Assembly (NCBI GenBank): GCA_021827995.1
Contig: JAKATK010000007.1
Location: 1-64,000, forward strand
Direction of reading: 5' to 3'
Length of the DNA: 64,000 bases
From: Microcaldota archaeon
Lineage (GTDB): Archaea > Micrarchaeota > Micrarchaeia > Micrarchaeales > Micrarchaeaceae
Made by a program: the position numbers and the translations under genes. Below, piece by piece: positions 17,224 through 25,877 of the stretch. Position 1 is the stretch's first letter. Each line of letters opens with the position of its first letter. The notes below the pieces were generated by a model. It had not been told where the DNA came from and did not search any database. It worked only from the letters and a program-made list of their open reading frames with translations.

Positions 17224-17347
17224 CTGGTTCGCCCCCAAGGGCATGCGCGCTAGCGATTCCGATAGCGCAGCGGGTAAACAGTTTAATTGTGCAATTCTTA
17301 AATACTTTTTCTATTGGAGCGCGCCTGCCCCGCGCGGGTGGAAGCTT

Positions 17348-18718
17348 TCACAGCTCGCCACCCTCTGCGGTGTAGAGGAGCATGTCGTTGTACTTGCGCG
17401 AGATCTGGCCGGCACGTATGCCGTACACCGATTTTATGCCGCGCCTGTACGCCGATTCGATGAGCCGTTGGGTTATTATCCCGTCGAACACTATTGCGCG
17501 GACCTCCTTGCCTGAGTTCTGCAGCACCTGTATCAGCTCCCTTATTGGTACCTCGCTGAACTCGCCGCTCGGGCCGTACAGCCTGCCGCGAAGGGTGTCA
17601 CGAAGCTCGCCGAGGGCTGCCACGTAGTTCTCGTCGACCGCGGACTTCTGGACCTCCTGGGCAGAGGTCTCCACTGCCCTCTGGGCCGAGGTCGCAGGGC
17701 CTGCTTCGGCCCGCGACTCGGCGGATGCGACGACCTCTTCCACGATGGCCTGGCTCTCCGGCCTTGCCTGGGGCCTGACCCCTACTGGCTGTTCCGGCTC
17801 CTGCGCCTGCGGCCTCTGCTGCGGCCTCTGCGGCTGCCTGTCAAAGCGCTGCTGCTGCGCAGCACGCTGCTCGCGCTCCTTCTTCAGGTTGTGGAAGACC
17901 TGCTCTATCGGCACCCTCGACCTGAGCGCCTTGATTATCTCCTTCATGGTGAGCTCCTCGACCTCCTTGCCGTCGGGCGCCTTCGCCAGGAAGTCTATGT
18001 CCGCAACGTTAGTTATGCTCCTTGCTATAATGTCCCCGCCCCTGTCGCCGTCGACGAAGAGCGTAGCTTCCTTGGATATGCACAGGTCGATTATTGTTTT
18101 TGACACCGTGCCGGCAGCGCCGCCGACCGCTATGCAGTTCGATATGTCGTTCCTGAGCAGTGTTATCACGTCGGCCCTGCCCTCGACAAGGATCACGTCG
18201 TCACTCTTGTCTATGTCAGGCCCAGCCGGGAGCGCGTCAGGCCCGTAGGTCGTGACCTCGCTGGACTTGACCTCGGCCTCGACCAGGTCGCTTATCTCCT
18301 TGCTATCCGGCAGCTCCGTGGTCACCATCATCTTGACCAGCTCCTTGGCCCTTGCTACTATCTTCTGCCTCTTCTCGCTCCTCGTGTCCTCTATCTTGTT
18401 GACCTTGAAGACAGTGTCGAACGGCCCTACGCGGTCCACAGACTCTATCGCAGCGCCTAGTATGCAGGTCTCTACCTTGGCTAGGGACGACGGCAGGTAC
18501 AGCCTGCCCATCGTCTTGTTGCCTGCGGAGGACGCCTCTATCTCTATCCTGCCTATCTTGCCGCTCTTCTGCAGCTCCCTCAGGTCGAGGTCGCTGCCCA
18601 GCAGGCCCTCAGTCTGGCCGAAAATAGCCCCTATTATGTCTGGTTTCTCCACGGGCCCGGATATCTCAAACCTGGCGTCTATCATGTACTTTACTATGTC
18701 TATGTAGCTCTTTGCCAT
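17348..18718 (-). CDS. dnaG: DnaG-like TOPRIM protein, archaeal
   Basis: Archaeal DnaG is a TOPRIM primase-like protein that is also associated with the exosome. This 456-residue protein starts MAKSYIDIVKYMIDARFE, the usual N-terminus. The TOPRIM core has VILVEGRADVITLL (catalytic Glu) and LFVDGDRGGDII (DxD), with IAVGGAAGTVS between them. A long Gln/Pro-rich linker (about residues 265-325) precedes a C-terminal domain with VRAIVFDGIITQRLIESAYRRGI. ATG 18718 is preferred over 18733. Confidence 0.95.
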   Translation of the reverse strand: MAKSYIDIVKYMIDARFEISGPVEKPDIIGAIFGQTEGLLGSDLDLRELQKSGKIGRIEIEASSAGNKTMGRLYLPSSLAKVETCILGAAIESVDRVGPFDTVFKVNKIEDTRSEKRQKIVARAKELVKMMVTTELPDSKEISDLVEAEVKSSEVTTYGPDALPAGPDIDKSDDVILVEGRADVITLLRNDISNCIAVGGAAGTVSKTIIDLCISKEATLFVDGDRGGDIIARSITNVADIDFLAKAPDGKEVEELTMKEIIKALRSRVPIEQVFHNLKKEREQRAAQQQRFDRQPQRPQQRPQAQEPEQPVGVRPQARPESQAIVEEVVASAESRAEAGPATSAQRAVETSAQEVQKSAVDENYVAALGELRDTLRGRLYGPSGEFSEVPIRELIQVLQNSGKEVRAIVFDGIITQRLIESAYRRGIKSVYGIRAGQISRKYNDMLLYTAEGGEL

Positions 18719-18733
18719 TTTACCAACCAACAA

Positions 18734-19062
18734 TGGAGTCGGTCAGCAGGTCTGCAGCGGCCCTTTACCCACGGTGCGCGCTGGGGCTATATGCTCGATA
18801 GCGCGCGCAGAAAAGCATGAAGTATAATAGGCCATTGTGGTCCCTGCCTCGATACGACTGCCAAATCGAAGGCATTATCGCAGTCAAGATATTAAATACT
18901 AGTGGTGCATTGCTGTGACTTTTTCGAGATGCGCCGGACGATTGCCGTCGAACGGCGCGGCTCTGTGCATGGTATGGGCGCGGCTGACGCCTGAAACAAA
19001 GATATTTATAACATGTTGCATAAGTATTGCCGCTACGGTTAAATCCTAATTCCAGTGTGACC
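18734..19062 (+). ncRNA. Gap of 329 bp with a possible small structured RNA
   Basis: No protein gene is seen. A box-A-like ATATTAAATAC (about 18887-18897) is followed by a strong nested hairpin at 18931-18958: GCGCCG pairs with CGGCGC and GACG with CGTC around ATTGC. An ACA and a CTGA lie shortly after (about 18990-18997), as in H/ACA or C/D guide RNAs. The box motifs are incomplete, so the RNA is only a candidate. ATATTTATAA at 19002-19011 is the probable promoter of the L30 gene. Confidence 0.3.
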
Positions 19063-19488
19063 ATGCCGAGGAAGGGAGCCAAGAACAAGCTAGTGGCTGC
19101 TGTCAGGGTGCGCGGGAGAGTTGGCGTAAGGGCCAGCATAGCAGAGACGCTCGACAGGCTGCGCCTTCGCAGGGTCAACAACTGCACCCTTGTGGTGGCT
19201 GATGGCTCTTACGCAGGCATGCTCGAGAAGTGCGGCAGCTACATAGCATATGGAGAGATATCCGCAGAAACGCTTGGCAGGCTTCTCGACAGGAAGGGCA
19301 TAAAGGCCGACGTGCCGGCTCTGATAGAGGGCAAGAGGGAGGCCATAGCGGCCCTGAAGGAATCGCTTCCGATAAGGCTGAAGCCGCCGAAGCACGGCTA
19401 CAAGAGCACAAAGCTTAGCTTCACGCAGGGCGGTGACCTCGGCTACAGGGGCGAGCGCATCAACGAGCTCATAACCAGGATGATCTGA
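19063..19488 (+). CDS. rpl30p: Ribosomal protein L30 (uL30), archaeal
   Basis: A large-subunit protein. The 141-residue form with a C-terminal extension is the archaeal/eukaryotic type. Features are the N-terminal VRVRGRVGVRASIAETLDRLRLRRVNNC-like core and the C-terminal RLKPPKHGYKSTKLSFTQGG, both typical. ATG 19063 (MPRKGAKNK) is chosen over the upstream frame. Its last base overlaps the start of the L15 gene, so the two are coupled. Confidence 0.95.
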   Translation: MPRKGAKNKLVAAVRVRGRVGVRASIAETLDRLRLRRVNNCTLVVADGSYAGMLEKCGSYIAYGEISAETLGRLLDRKGIKADVPALIEGKREAIAALKESLPIRLKPPKHGYKSTKLSFTQGGDLGYRGERINELITRMI

Positions 19489-19901
19489 TGGTAGTACGCA
19501 GGGAGAAGAGGAACAGGAAGTACCTAGGCTCGCGCAGGTGGGGCGTCGGCAACATAAAGAACGCCAGGGGCAAGGGCGACCGCGGCGGCGTGGGCAATGC
19601 TGGGGCGCGCAAGCACAACTTCACCCACATGACCGCGAAGGAGAGGCACCTGCTCCACAAGAAGGGCTTCACGAAGTGGCACAGCAGGGAGCTGGACGAG
19701 ACAACGCTTTCGCGCATAAACGCGATGGCCACGCAGCAGGGCCAGGTCATAGAACTCAAGAACTGCAAGGTGCTGAGCAACGGCGTGCTGCAACGGCCCC
19801 TCACGATAAAGGCCGCGGGCTTCTCCAGCAGGGCGCTGGAGAAGATAAAGGCGGCCGGCGGCACCGCAGTGGTAATAGGCGCCGATGAGAAAGGCGCGTG
19901 A
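19488..19901 (+). CDS. rpl15p: Ribosomal protein L15 (uL15), archaeal
   Basis: A large-subunit assembly protein of 137 residues. The N-terminus has the basic Gly-rich RKYLGSRRWGVGNIKNARGKG and HNFTHMTA, and the C-terminal domain has IKAAGFSSRALEKIKAAGGTAVV. Its start overlaps the L30 stop by one base. The usual partner secY does not follow; a glycosyltransferase gene begins 10 bases later, so the ancestral spc cluster has been broken here. Confidence 0.95.
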   Translation: MVVRREKRNRKYLGSRRWGVGNIKNARGKGDRGGVGNAGARKHNFTHMTAKERHLLHKKGFTKWHSRELDETTLSRINAMATQQGQVIELKNCKVLSNGVLQRPLTIKAAGFSSRALEKIKAAGGTAVVIGADEKGA

Positions 19902-19910
19902 GGAAATTGA

Positions 19911-21080
19911 ATGGCCAGGAAGCCCGTCATCGCGCTCTACTCGGACACTTATTTACCGGCCTGTGACGGCGTCGTATCCTCGATTGTTAACTTCAGGGGA
20001 GAGCTGCTCAGGCGGGGCTACGAGGTATACCTGTTCGTATCCGGCGGGCCGGGCAGGTCTAGGCCGCATGAGGGGGAGGACAACGTATTCGTGATAAAGG
20101 GGATGAGATTCAAGCGCTACCCGCAGTACAGCTTCGCGTTGTTCCCTTTCATGGCGTCACTAAAGATAAACGAGATAAATCCTGACGTGATACACGCGCA
20201 CACGCCGTTCTTCGTCGGCGTATCCGCGCTCATGACAGCGAGGCTGAACAAGATACCGATGGTGGGCACGTTCCATACCATGGTCACAGATGAGGATGTG
20301 ATACGCGAGTACGCGGCGTCGAACCCGATCGTGCACAGGCTGCTCAAGAAGTACGCATGGAGCTATGCTAGGTTCTTCTACACGCGGTGCAACACGGTGA
20401 CGGCACCTACTATGACGATGTGCAGGCTGCTCTCGATGCACGGCATACACGGGGCCAAGTGCGTGCCGAACAGCGTCGACATAGGCAGGTTCAGCCCGAG
20501 CGTGGACGGGGCGCAAATAAGGCGGAAGCTATTCGGCGACTGGGATGGCGCCACCGTGCTTTACGTTGGCAGGTTGAGCAAGGAGAAGAAGGTCGACACG
20601 ATGATAAGGGCCATGGCGCACCTGCGCGAACGCAGGATAAGGGCCGTGATAGTTGGCACTGGACCGGCGGAGCACTACTACAGGCGCATCGCTGCGCGGA
20701 TGCATCTCGACAACGTCAGGTTCGCGGGCTTCGTGCCCAACGGGGCGCTGCCGGGCTACTACGCTGCTGCAGACCTGTTCTGCATGCCGTCTACGTTCGA
20801 GACGCAGGGCATCGCCGCCATAGAGGCCATGGCGTCCGGCAAGCCGGTCGTAGGCGCGGACCACCTGGCCCTCAAAGAGCTCATACACGACGGCAAGAAC
20901 GGCGAGAAATTCGCTCCGGGAGATAGCAGCGACTGCGCCAGGAAGATAGAAACAGTTATAAATAACATGGATTCCTATAATACAATGCGTAAGACGGCAG
21001 AGAAGTTCTCGATAGAAAGGGCGACTGATCGGCTGCTTGAGATATACGGCATGGCGATGGAGGGAATGACGCTCTCCTAG
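19911..21080 (+). CDS. GT4 family glycosyltransferase
   Basis: A 389-residue GT-B enzyme that should transfer a sugar from a nucleotide sugar, with retention. The N-terminal domain has YLPACDGVVSSIVN and DVIHAHTPFFVGVSA. The C-terminal nucleotide-binding domain has VLYVGRLSKEKKVDTMI, FAGFVPNGALPGYYAAADLF and the EX7E-like ETQGIAAIEAMASGKPVV (Glu pair). It resembles lipid mannosyl- or glucosyltransferases. The acceptor is unknown. It follows L15 closely and may be read through from the ribosomal genes. Confidence 0.88.
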   Translation: MARKPVIALYSDTYLPACDGVVSSIVNFRGELLRRGYEVYLFVSGGPGRSRPHEGEDNVFVIKGMRFKRYPQYSFALFPFMASLKINEINPDVIHAHTPFFVGVSALMTARLNKIPMVGTFHTMVTDEDVIREYAASNPIVHRLLKKYAWSYARFFYTRCNTVTAPTMTMCRLLSMHGIHGAKCVPNSVDIGRFSPSVDGAQIRRKLFGDWDGATVLYVGRLSKEKKVDTMIRAMAHLRERRIRAVIVGTGPAEHYYRRIAARMHLDNVRFAGFVPNGALPGYYAAADLFCMPSTFETQGIAAIEAMASGKPVVGADHLALKELIHDGKNGEKFAPGDSSDCARKIETVINNMDSYNTMRKTAEKFSIERATDRLLEIYGMAMEGMTLS

Positions 21081-21102
21081 CTGCTATACTGAATGTGTTG
21101 AC

Positions 21103-21807
21103 ATGGCAACGGATGACAAGACACCCAAGGAGGAGAAACCCGCCAGCGCAGCCCACGATGCAGAGAAGCGTAGCGAGGGGGAACACACCAACGGCGCGGG
21201 ACACGAAGCCCAGAGAAAGTCTCTTGAGGAGCTCGTGGCCGAGTCGAACAGCGAGGAAGCCAAGGCGCTCAAGCTTGAGATAGACCAGATAAGGAAGGAG
21301 CGCATAGGCGTGGTCATAAGGCTGAAGGACCTCAGGCACAGGATCAGCTACAAGGAGGCCGAGCTGGTCGCGGTCGAGAAGCTCGTCAACATGGAGAAGC
21401 AGTCTGGCAAGGAACCGGAGGTGAAGCGCATCGGCTACCTGAGGCGCATGAAGAACAGGCTCGAGTTCAAAATAGCCACGGAGGCGCAGTCCCTCGCTGC
21501 GGAGCGCGACCTGATACGTAAGATAGGCGAGGTCAACGCGCAGCTCAACGAGGCGCTCAAGCTGATCAGGCTGGAGAAGAAGGTCGAGTACATCAAGGGC
21601 GACATAGCGAGGTACCAGGCGCAGCTGACCGAGATGGACAAGAAGATGGGCGAGTTCGAGGCCAAGCTCGACGACAAGTACAGGGAGCTGAGGCGGCTGC
21701 TAGGCGTTGGCCGTGAGAAGAGGCAGGGCCAGAAGTTCCAGCCTAAGCCGATGCCTGGGATTAATCTTGAGGACATCGCCGTCATAAAGAGGAGGGACCA
21801 GAAGTAA
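21103..21807 (+). CDS. Coiled-coil protein, COG1340-like
   Basis: 234 residues. A disordered charged start (to about residue 40) is followed by almost continuous coiled coil to about residue 200, with runs such as EEAKALKLEIDQIRKER and KLDDKYRELRRLLG. The tail is basic and ends GINLEDIAVIKRRDQ. This matches archaeal coiled-coil proteins of the COG1340 type, whose role is not established. It lies 7 bases before the beta-CASP nuclease gene, so the two are probably one transcript. Confidence 0.65.
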   Translation: MATDDKTPKEEKPASAAHDAEKRSEGEHTNGAGHEAQRKSLEELVAESNSEEAKALKLEIDQIRKERIGVVIRLKDLRHRISYKEAELVAVEKLVNMEKQSGKEPEVKRIGYLRRMKNRLEFKIATEAQSLAAERDLIRKIGEVNAQLNEALKLIRLEKKVEYIKGDIARYQAQLTEMDKKMGEFEAKLDDKYRELRRLLGVGREKRQGQKFQPKPMPGINLEDIAVIKRRDQK

Positions 21808-21813
21808 GCTGCG

Positions 21814-23133
21814 GTGTTTCTGTTGGAATTATCGTTTTTTGGCGCAGCCGGAGAAGTTGGCAGGAGCTGCATAATGGTCGACACCGGCAAAACAAGGGTG
21901 CTGCTAGATTCAGGCGTAAAGCTTGGCAAAACGGTCGAGTACCCGGTAATCGACGACAGCGAGCTGCGCAGTATCGACGCCATACTTCTGTCGCACGCGC
22001 ACCTGGATCACAGCGGTTACCTGCCGCACATATACACCGCAGGCTACCAGGGCGAGGTATACACGACTAAGCCGACGATGGAGCTGACGAAGGTTCTGCT
22101 GAGCGACTACATGCGCATATCGCGACCCGATAACGTCACCAGGGAGGGCATGAGCACCCTGGACAGGCACTTCAAGATGATGGACTTCAAGAGGGAGTTC
22201 AGCGTCGGAGACCTGCGCGTCAAGTTCATTCCGGCCGGGCACATCCTTGGGAGCGCAATGATAAGCATAAGCGACGGCAGCCGAAGGCTCCTGTACACCG
22301 GCGACGTCAACGTGAAGAGGACCAAGCTTCTCGAGGGCGCGGATCTGAAGGGCATGGACGGCGACGTGCTCATAACTGAGAGCACCTACGGCGGCGCCGA
22401 CGACGTGTTCAAGAGCGAGAAGGAGACGGCGCAGGCCATGCTTAAGTCGATGAATGACACCGTGTCGAACGGCGGCAAGGTCATAGTGCCGAGCTTCGCC
22501 GTCGGGAGGGCGCAGGAGGTGCTCATGCTTCTCGATGATTACATAAACTCCGGGGTTATGCAGAAGGTGCCGGTGTACGTAGACGGCATGATAAACAAGG
22601 CGATGCGCATCTACAGGCACAACGTCATATACTGCAGGAAGGAGCTGCAGATGAAGATACTGATGAGCGACTACGACCCGTTCAAGAGCCCAAACTTCGT
22701 GCCGGTCACGGCTATGGGAACCAGGAAGAAGATAGCCGGAACCGATGAGAGCGTCATAGTGATAACGACCAGCGGCATGCTGACTGGCGGCCCGGTGATG
22801 TGGTACTTGAAGAAGATGGCCGGCAACCCGTTGAACAAGATGATCCTGGTAGGCTACCAGGCATCTGGTACGCTGGGCAGGGCGCTGCAGGATGGCACCA
22901 AGAGCATAGGCGTGGAGGGCAAGCGCGTCGATGTCGAGATGGGGGTCGAGACATTCCACCTGTCAGCGCACGCGGACAGGAGGCAGCTGGAGGAGCTGGC
23001 AGGCAGGGTCAAGGGCCTCAGGAAGGTCTTCATAGTGCATGGCGAGCGCGAGAAGGGCGCGGCGCTGCGCGAGACACTGGCGGGGAAGTACGACGCGGTC
23101 ACGCCGAACCTGGGCGAGAGCCTGGTAGCATAG
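21814..23133 (+). CDS. Beta-CASP metallo-beta-lactamase RNase (aCPSF2-like)
   Basis: A zinc-dependent RNase of the CPSF/RNase J superfamily, 439 residues, no N-terminal KH domains. The metallo-beta-lactamase motifs are SHAHLDHSGYLPH (HxHxDH), AGHILGSAM and LYTGDVN. Beta-CASP motifs are VIVPSFAVGRAQEVL, VITTSGMLTGGPVMWYL and the final HLSAHADR. VDG between them is also typical. It would process or degrade RNA as endo- and/or 5'-exonuclease. The start is GTG 21814, six bases after the coiled-coil gene. Confidence 0.92.
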   Translation: MFLLELSFFGAAGEVGRSCIMVDTGKTRVLLDSGVKLGKTVEYPVIDDSELRSIDAILLSHAHLDHSGYLPHIYTAGYQGEVYTTKPTMELTKVLLSDYMRISRPDNVTREGMSTLDRHFKMMDFKREFSVGDLRVKFIPAGHILGSAMISISDGSRRLLYTGDVNVKRTKLLEGADLKGMDGDVLITESTYGGADDVFKSEKETAQAMLKSMNDTVSNGGKVIVPSFAVGRAQEVLMLLDDYINSGVMQKVPVYVDGMINKAMRIYRHNVIYCRKELQMKILMSDYDPFKSPNFVPVTAMGTRKKIAGTDESVIVITTSGMLTGGPVMWYLKKMAGNPLNKMILVGYQASGTLGRALQDGTKSIGVEGKRVDVEMGVETFHLSAHADRRQLEELAGRVKGLRKVFIVHGEREKGAALRETLAGKYDAVTPNLGESLVA

Positions 23134-23187
23134 GACGAAACCGCGAAAAGTGTTAAATAACTTGCTTTGGAAAGGTAGCCCTTCGAG

Positions 23188-23592
23188 ATGCGTGCGATGT
23201 CAACGCAGAGCAGCAGGAGGAACAAGCTCCTCAAGGAACAGGAAGAGATACGCAGGCTGAGGTCGCTCAACAACATACTAAACATGGGCGACATCGAGAA
23301 CGCGGTGCTGGCGAACACGGCCAAGGAGTCAGAGCCTGTGAGCGATGACATCATAGATGAGCTGCTCAACAAGGCCGCGGCAGCGTCGGAGAACCCACGG
23401 GAACAGAGGAACCTTGAGATGATAGAGCGGATCACGATGGGCGCCGGCGAACGGAGAGCGCCGATGAGGCGCGCGCCTGCCGCTGGGCGCGCCGGGCATG
23501 CCGCTAGGAAGTCGGCAGGAAAGAGGCCAGCGACCAAGAAGCACATCGGGGCAGCGGCAAAGGGGAGGAAGGGGCACAGGAATAAAAGGTAG
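23188..23592 (+). CDS. Small basic protein, unknown
   Basis: 134 residues with a helical N-terminal half (KLLKEQEEIRRLRSLNNILNMGDIENAVL) and a Lys/Arg/Ala-rich C-terminal tail from about residue 90, of the kind that binds nucleic acid. No family is recognised. A TTAAATAAC box (about 23152-23160) lies 28-36 bases upstream. An internal ATG at 23197 is another possible start. It ends 21 bases before tRNA-Ala. Confidence 0.55.
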   Translation: MRAMSTQSSRRNKLLKEQEEIRRLRSLNNILNMGDIENAVLANTAKESEPVSDDIIDELLNKAAAASENPREQRNLEMIERITMGAGERRAPMRRAPAAGRAGHAARKSAGKRPATKKHIGAAAKGRKGHRNKR

Positions 23593-23613
23593 GGTTTCCA
23601 AGTCTGTTCGTAT

Positions 23614-23685
23614 GGGCTCGTGGCTCAGTAGTAGAGCGTCCGCTTTGCAAGCGGAAGGTCGCGGGTGCGATCCCCGCCGAGTCCA
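23614..23685 (+). tRNA. tRNA-Ala (anticodon TGC)
   Basis: A complete cloverleaf: acceptor GGGCTCG with CGAGTCC, containing the G3-U70 pair that marks alanine tRNAs; anticodon arm TCCGC-TTTGCAA-GCGGA with anticodon TGC; T arm GCGGG-TGCGATC-CCCGC. No CCA is encoded and there is no intron. Its 3' 52 bases (23634-23685) are the left attachment site of the integrated element, which leaves the tRNA intact. Confidence 0.97.
23634..23685 (+). repeat. attL, 3' part of tRNA-Ala
   Basis: The 52 bases from GAGCGTCC in the D arm to the discriminator base are repeated at 37255-37306. The only difference is ATC here versus ATT there in the T loop region. Confidence 0.93.
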
Positions 23686-24606
23686 CTAAGCAATCCGAGC
23701 AAAGATGACGCCGGAAATGCGGTAAGCGGGTCTGGGTGCGATTACCGTATTGGAGGCGCATCTCCCAAGCGTCCCGGATGCGGTTCCAGCGCAAAAACCG
23801 CATACGAATCCTTAAAGGCTGAGCTAGAGGCCATACTGCCTCTCCTCCCGAAACATTACATGGTGGAGGTAAGGAAGCAGGTCACCGCACAGTTCAAGAA
23901 GCGCTTCAAGAAGAGCCGTGTCCCGAAATACGGCTCACTCAACAAGGGCTTCGAGGAACGGGAGGTGCAGGCTTTCTTCAGGGTCGTAAAGAATCCGAAG
24001 TTCCATCTCCTCTTCTCGTACCAGGCACAACTGGGCCTCAGGATGGGCGAGGCGAGAAGGATAAACATCAAGGACATCAAGTTCGAGAGCAGGGAGCTAG
24101 TGGTCAAGACAGAGAAAGCCATGACTCTGGATACCCTGCTAATCCCTGCTCCGCTGTTCAAAGAGACCTTGGACTACATAAGCGCCAACAAGAAGGCGAT
24201 AGAAGGCGCGTCCGGCTATCTTTTCTTCAAGGAAAAGGGCAAAGGCCGCACCTTAGAGCCTTACCTGGCTGAGGGTTACGTCCGTAACCAGTTCACAGAG
24301 TTCATAGACAAGGCCGCTCTGGATGAGGTCTACGACATGAGCGACGAATCCGCGCCTAACAAGAATCCTAGAAAGCTGCACAGGCTGACTACCCATAGTC
24401 TCAGGCACTACGCCATAACGCACTTCGCCGAGCAGACCAACGGCAATGTCTTCCTTACTAGCAAGTTCGCAAGGCACGCCAAGCCAGACGTTACCATGAC
24501 CTACATAAACACAAACAAGAAGCAGCTATACGAAAACATAGACGGAGCATTTAGCGTAAATCAGGCCATAGCGCTTAAAGCGAAGCTGATTAAGACTTCT
24601 CCTTAA
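23665..24606 (+). CDS. Tyrosine integrase, C-terminal part of a possibly split gene
   Basis: The catalytic residues of the tyrosine recombinase family are all present: R126 (LGLRMGEARR), a Lys around 148-151, H244 and R247 (HSLRHYA), H271 (ARHAKPD) and the nucleophile Y280 (TMTYINT). The frame opens within the tRNA T arm (GTG 23665); the first ATG is at 23860. Little sequence precedes the catalytic domain, so the N-terminal core-binding domain looks short. In the excised circle the frame would run in from 37154 across the att site, giving about 357 residues, as in SSV-type integrases. It may be inactive as integrated. Confidence 0.88.
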   Translation: MRSPPSPLSNPSKDDAGNAVSGSGCDYRIGGASPKRPGCGSSAKTAYESLKAELEAILPLLPKHYMVEVRKQVTAQFKKRFKKSRVPKYGSLNKGFEEREVQAFFRVVKNPKFHLLFSYQAQLGLRMGEARRINIKDIKFESRELVVKTEKAMTLDTLLIPAPLFKETLDYISANKKAIEGASGYLFFKEKGKGRTLEPYLAEGYVRNQFTEFIDKAALDEVYDMSDESAPNKNPRKLHRLTTHSLRHYAITHFAEQTNGNVFLTSKFARHAKPDVTMTYINTNKKQLYENIDGAFSVNQAIALKAKLIKTSP

Positions 24607-24611
24607 AAAAT

Positions 24612-25442
24612 TCAACGGAGTACGCCATAATTGCTCAAGGTAGCTCTATAAAAATCAATGTAGAAGTTAGCCGCCGCAATAACATAAGTAAATATCGCAG
24701 CAATTACATCGTTACTTTTCGTCATCAATTCTTCTGCGGTATACTGCTCCCTTTCATCATAATTCAGGTGACCTGCATCATTTCTTAGATGGTTTTCAAC
24801 AGAAGCCATTAATGAAGGGTACTTGTCCCTGTAAAATTTGTAAAGTTCATTATTACTTGCTGCATCATTATTGTTAAGCTTCTTATACAAGTCCTTCAAA
24901 ATTTTTAAGTATATCTCAAAAGCATCTTTGTAAAGATCCGTAGCAATTTTATGTTTTGCAATTTGGTTTGGATTGCTAAAATTCTGGTTACTGACTGCTT
25001 CATAATCTCTCAGACCTTTGAGCAATCTAGCAATATCCTCATTTGGTAAGAATGTCGCCACTATCTGACTATTCTGCTGCTTCGTTATGCTGCTTGCTAG
25101 AGATTTTACGATCCCAGTGAAAGACATCCCGCCCTCGGCCTCAGGAGCACTTGCGCTATTTTCAGAACCCAGCACTCCTATTAATTTGAATAAACTTGTA
25201 AGAAAGGTACTTGATATAATCTCACTAAATATCGGATAATTTGTTTTATAAGTTTGTGTATCTGTAAGCGTTATCCCGCCCAATATTACAGTGTCCATTT
25301 GCTTTTGAGCATTAATCAGTTCTTCTGCGGATTTCGCCAAAAACCCTTTTCTTTCTTTCTCTCCTTCCATCCCCGCTATTTGCCCTAGATTTTCTAATTG
25401 CTTTTTTTCAAATTCCTCCATGTACTCCACCTTCCTCTGCAC
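24612..25442 (-). CDS. Unknown helical protein of the element
   Basis: 276 residues, AT-rich and clearly different in base use from its neighbours. It starts with a charged coiled-coil-like helix (about residues 1-50), has a hydrophobic stretch (about 75-95) and a Leu/Tyr/Lys-rich helical C-terminal half containing ENHLRNDAGHLNYD. That stretch faintly recalls HEPN-type RNxxxH-like motifs (RNDAGH), but the match is too weak for a call. It converges with the integrase, 5 bp apart, and runs in the same direction as the next two genes. Confidence 0.5.
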   Translation of the reverse strand: MQRKVEYMEEFEKKQLENLGQIAGMEGEKERKGFLAKSAEELINAQKQMDTVILGGITLTDTQTYKTNYPIFSEIISSTFLTSLFKLIGVLGSENSASAPEAEGGMSFTGIVKSLASSITKQQNSQIVATFLPNEDIARLLKGLRDYEAVSNQNFSNPNQIAKHKIATDLYKDAFEIYLKILKDLYKKLNNNDAASNNELYKFYRDKYPSLMASVENHLRNDAGHLNYDEREQYTAEELMTKSNDVIAAIFTYVIAAANFYIDFYRATLSNYGVLR

Positions 25443-25462
25443 TTGTTTGTACTTCCGTTGCT

Positions 25463-25831
25463 TTATCTAATATCTTTGTCGCTTTCCATCTCCTTTCCAA
25501 ATTTCTCGTTTTTTCCAATGCCGCCCCTAACCCCAATTTCGTGCCCTAAAAACTTCGACCATGCCTCCCCAGTTACTTTCCCACCTGACTTTTCAAGTAG
25601 TCTGAATGCCCTTCTCCCTACTGTCAGAACCTTTCTCGCCTTGTCTGTAGGTACCCCACGCTCAATTAGGTAGTTGATAGCCTTCTCAGCCCCTTTAAAA
25701 ACCTGCTGCCCTCCTTTTTCACTTGTTATAAATAACTTTACCATCCCTCCATCCTTTTCTGGCGCAGCATCTATATTATATTTTACATTATAGTTGCCAT
25801 GTACATTTTCGCTTATGTTGTCTTCATTCAT
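25463..25831 (-). CDS. Unknown small protein of the element
   Basis: 122 residues, probably soluble. The middle has a helix-turn-helix-like region (AINYLIERGVPTDKARKVLTVGRRAFRLLEKSG, about residues 46-80). The N-terminal NVHGNYNVKYNI is Asn-rich. No family is recognised. It lies between the J-protein gene and the unknown helical protein gene on the same strand, suggesting one leftward transcript. Confidence 0.45.
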   Translation of the reverse strand: MNEDNISENVHGNYNVKYNIDAAPEKDGGMVKLFITSEKGGQQVFKGAEKAINYLIERGVPTDKARKVLTVGRRAFRLLEKSGGKVTGEAWSKFLGHEIGVRGGIGKNEKFGKEMESDKDIR

Positions 25832-25877
25832 GCGATTACCTCGTGCTCTTTTCTTTTTTTAGATATTTATATTTTAT

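Noticed and set aside
24612-25442. HEPN toxin call for the unknown helical protein
   Set aside because: RNDAGH only loosely resembles the RxxxxH motif and the surrounding helices are not convincing.
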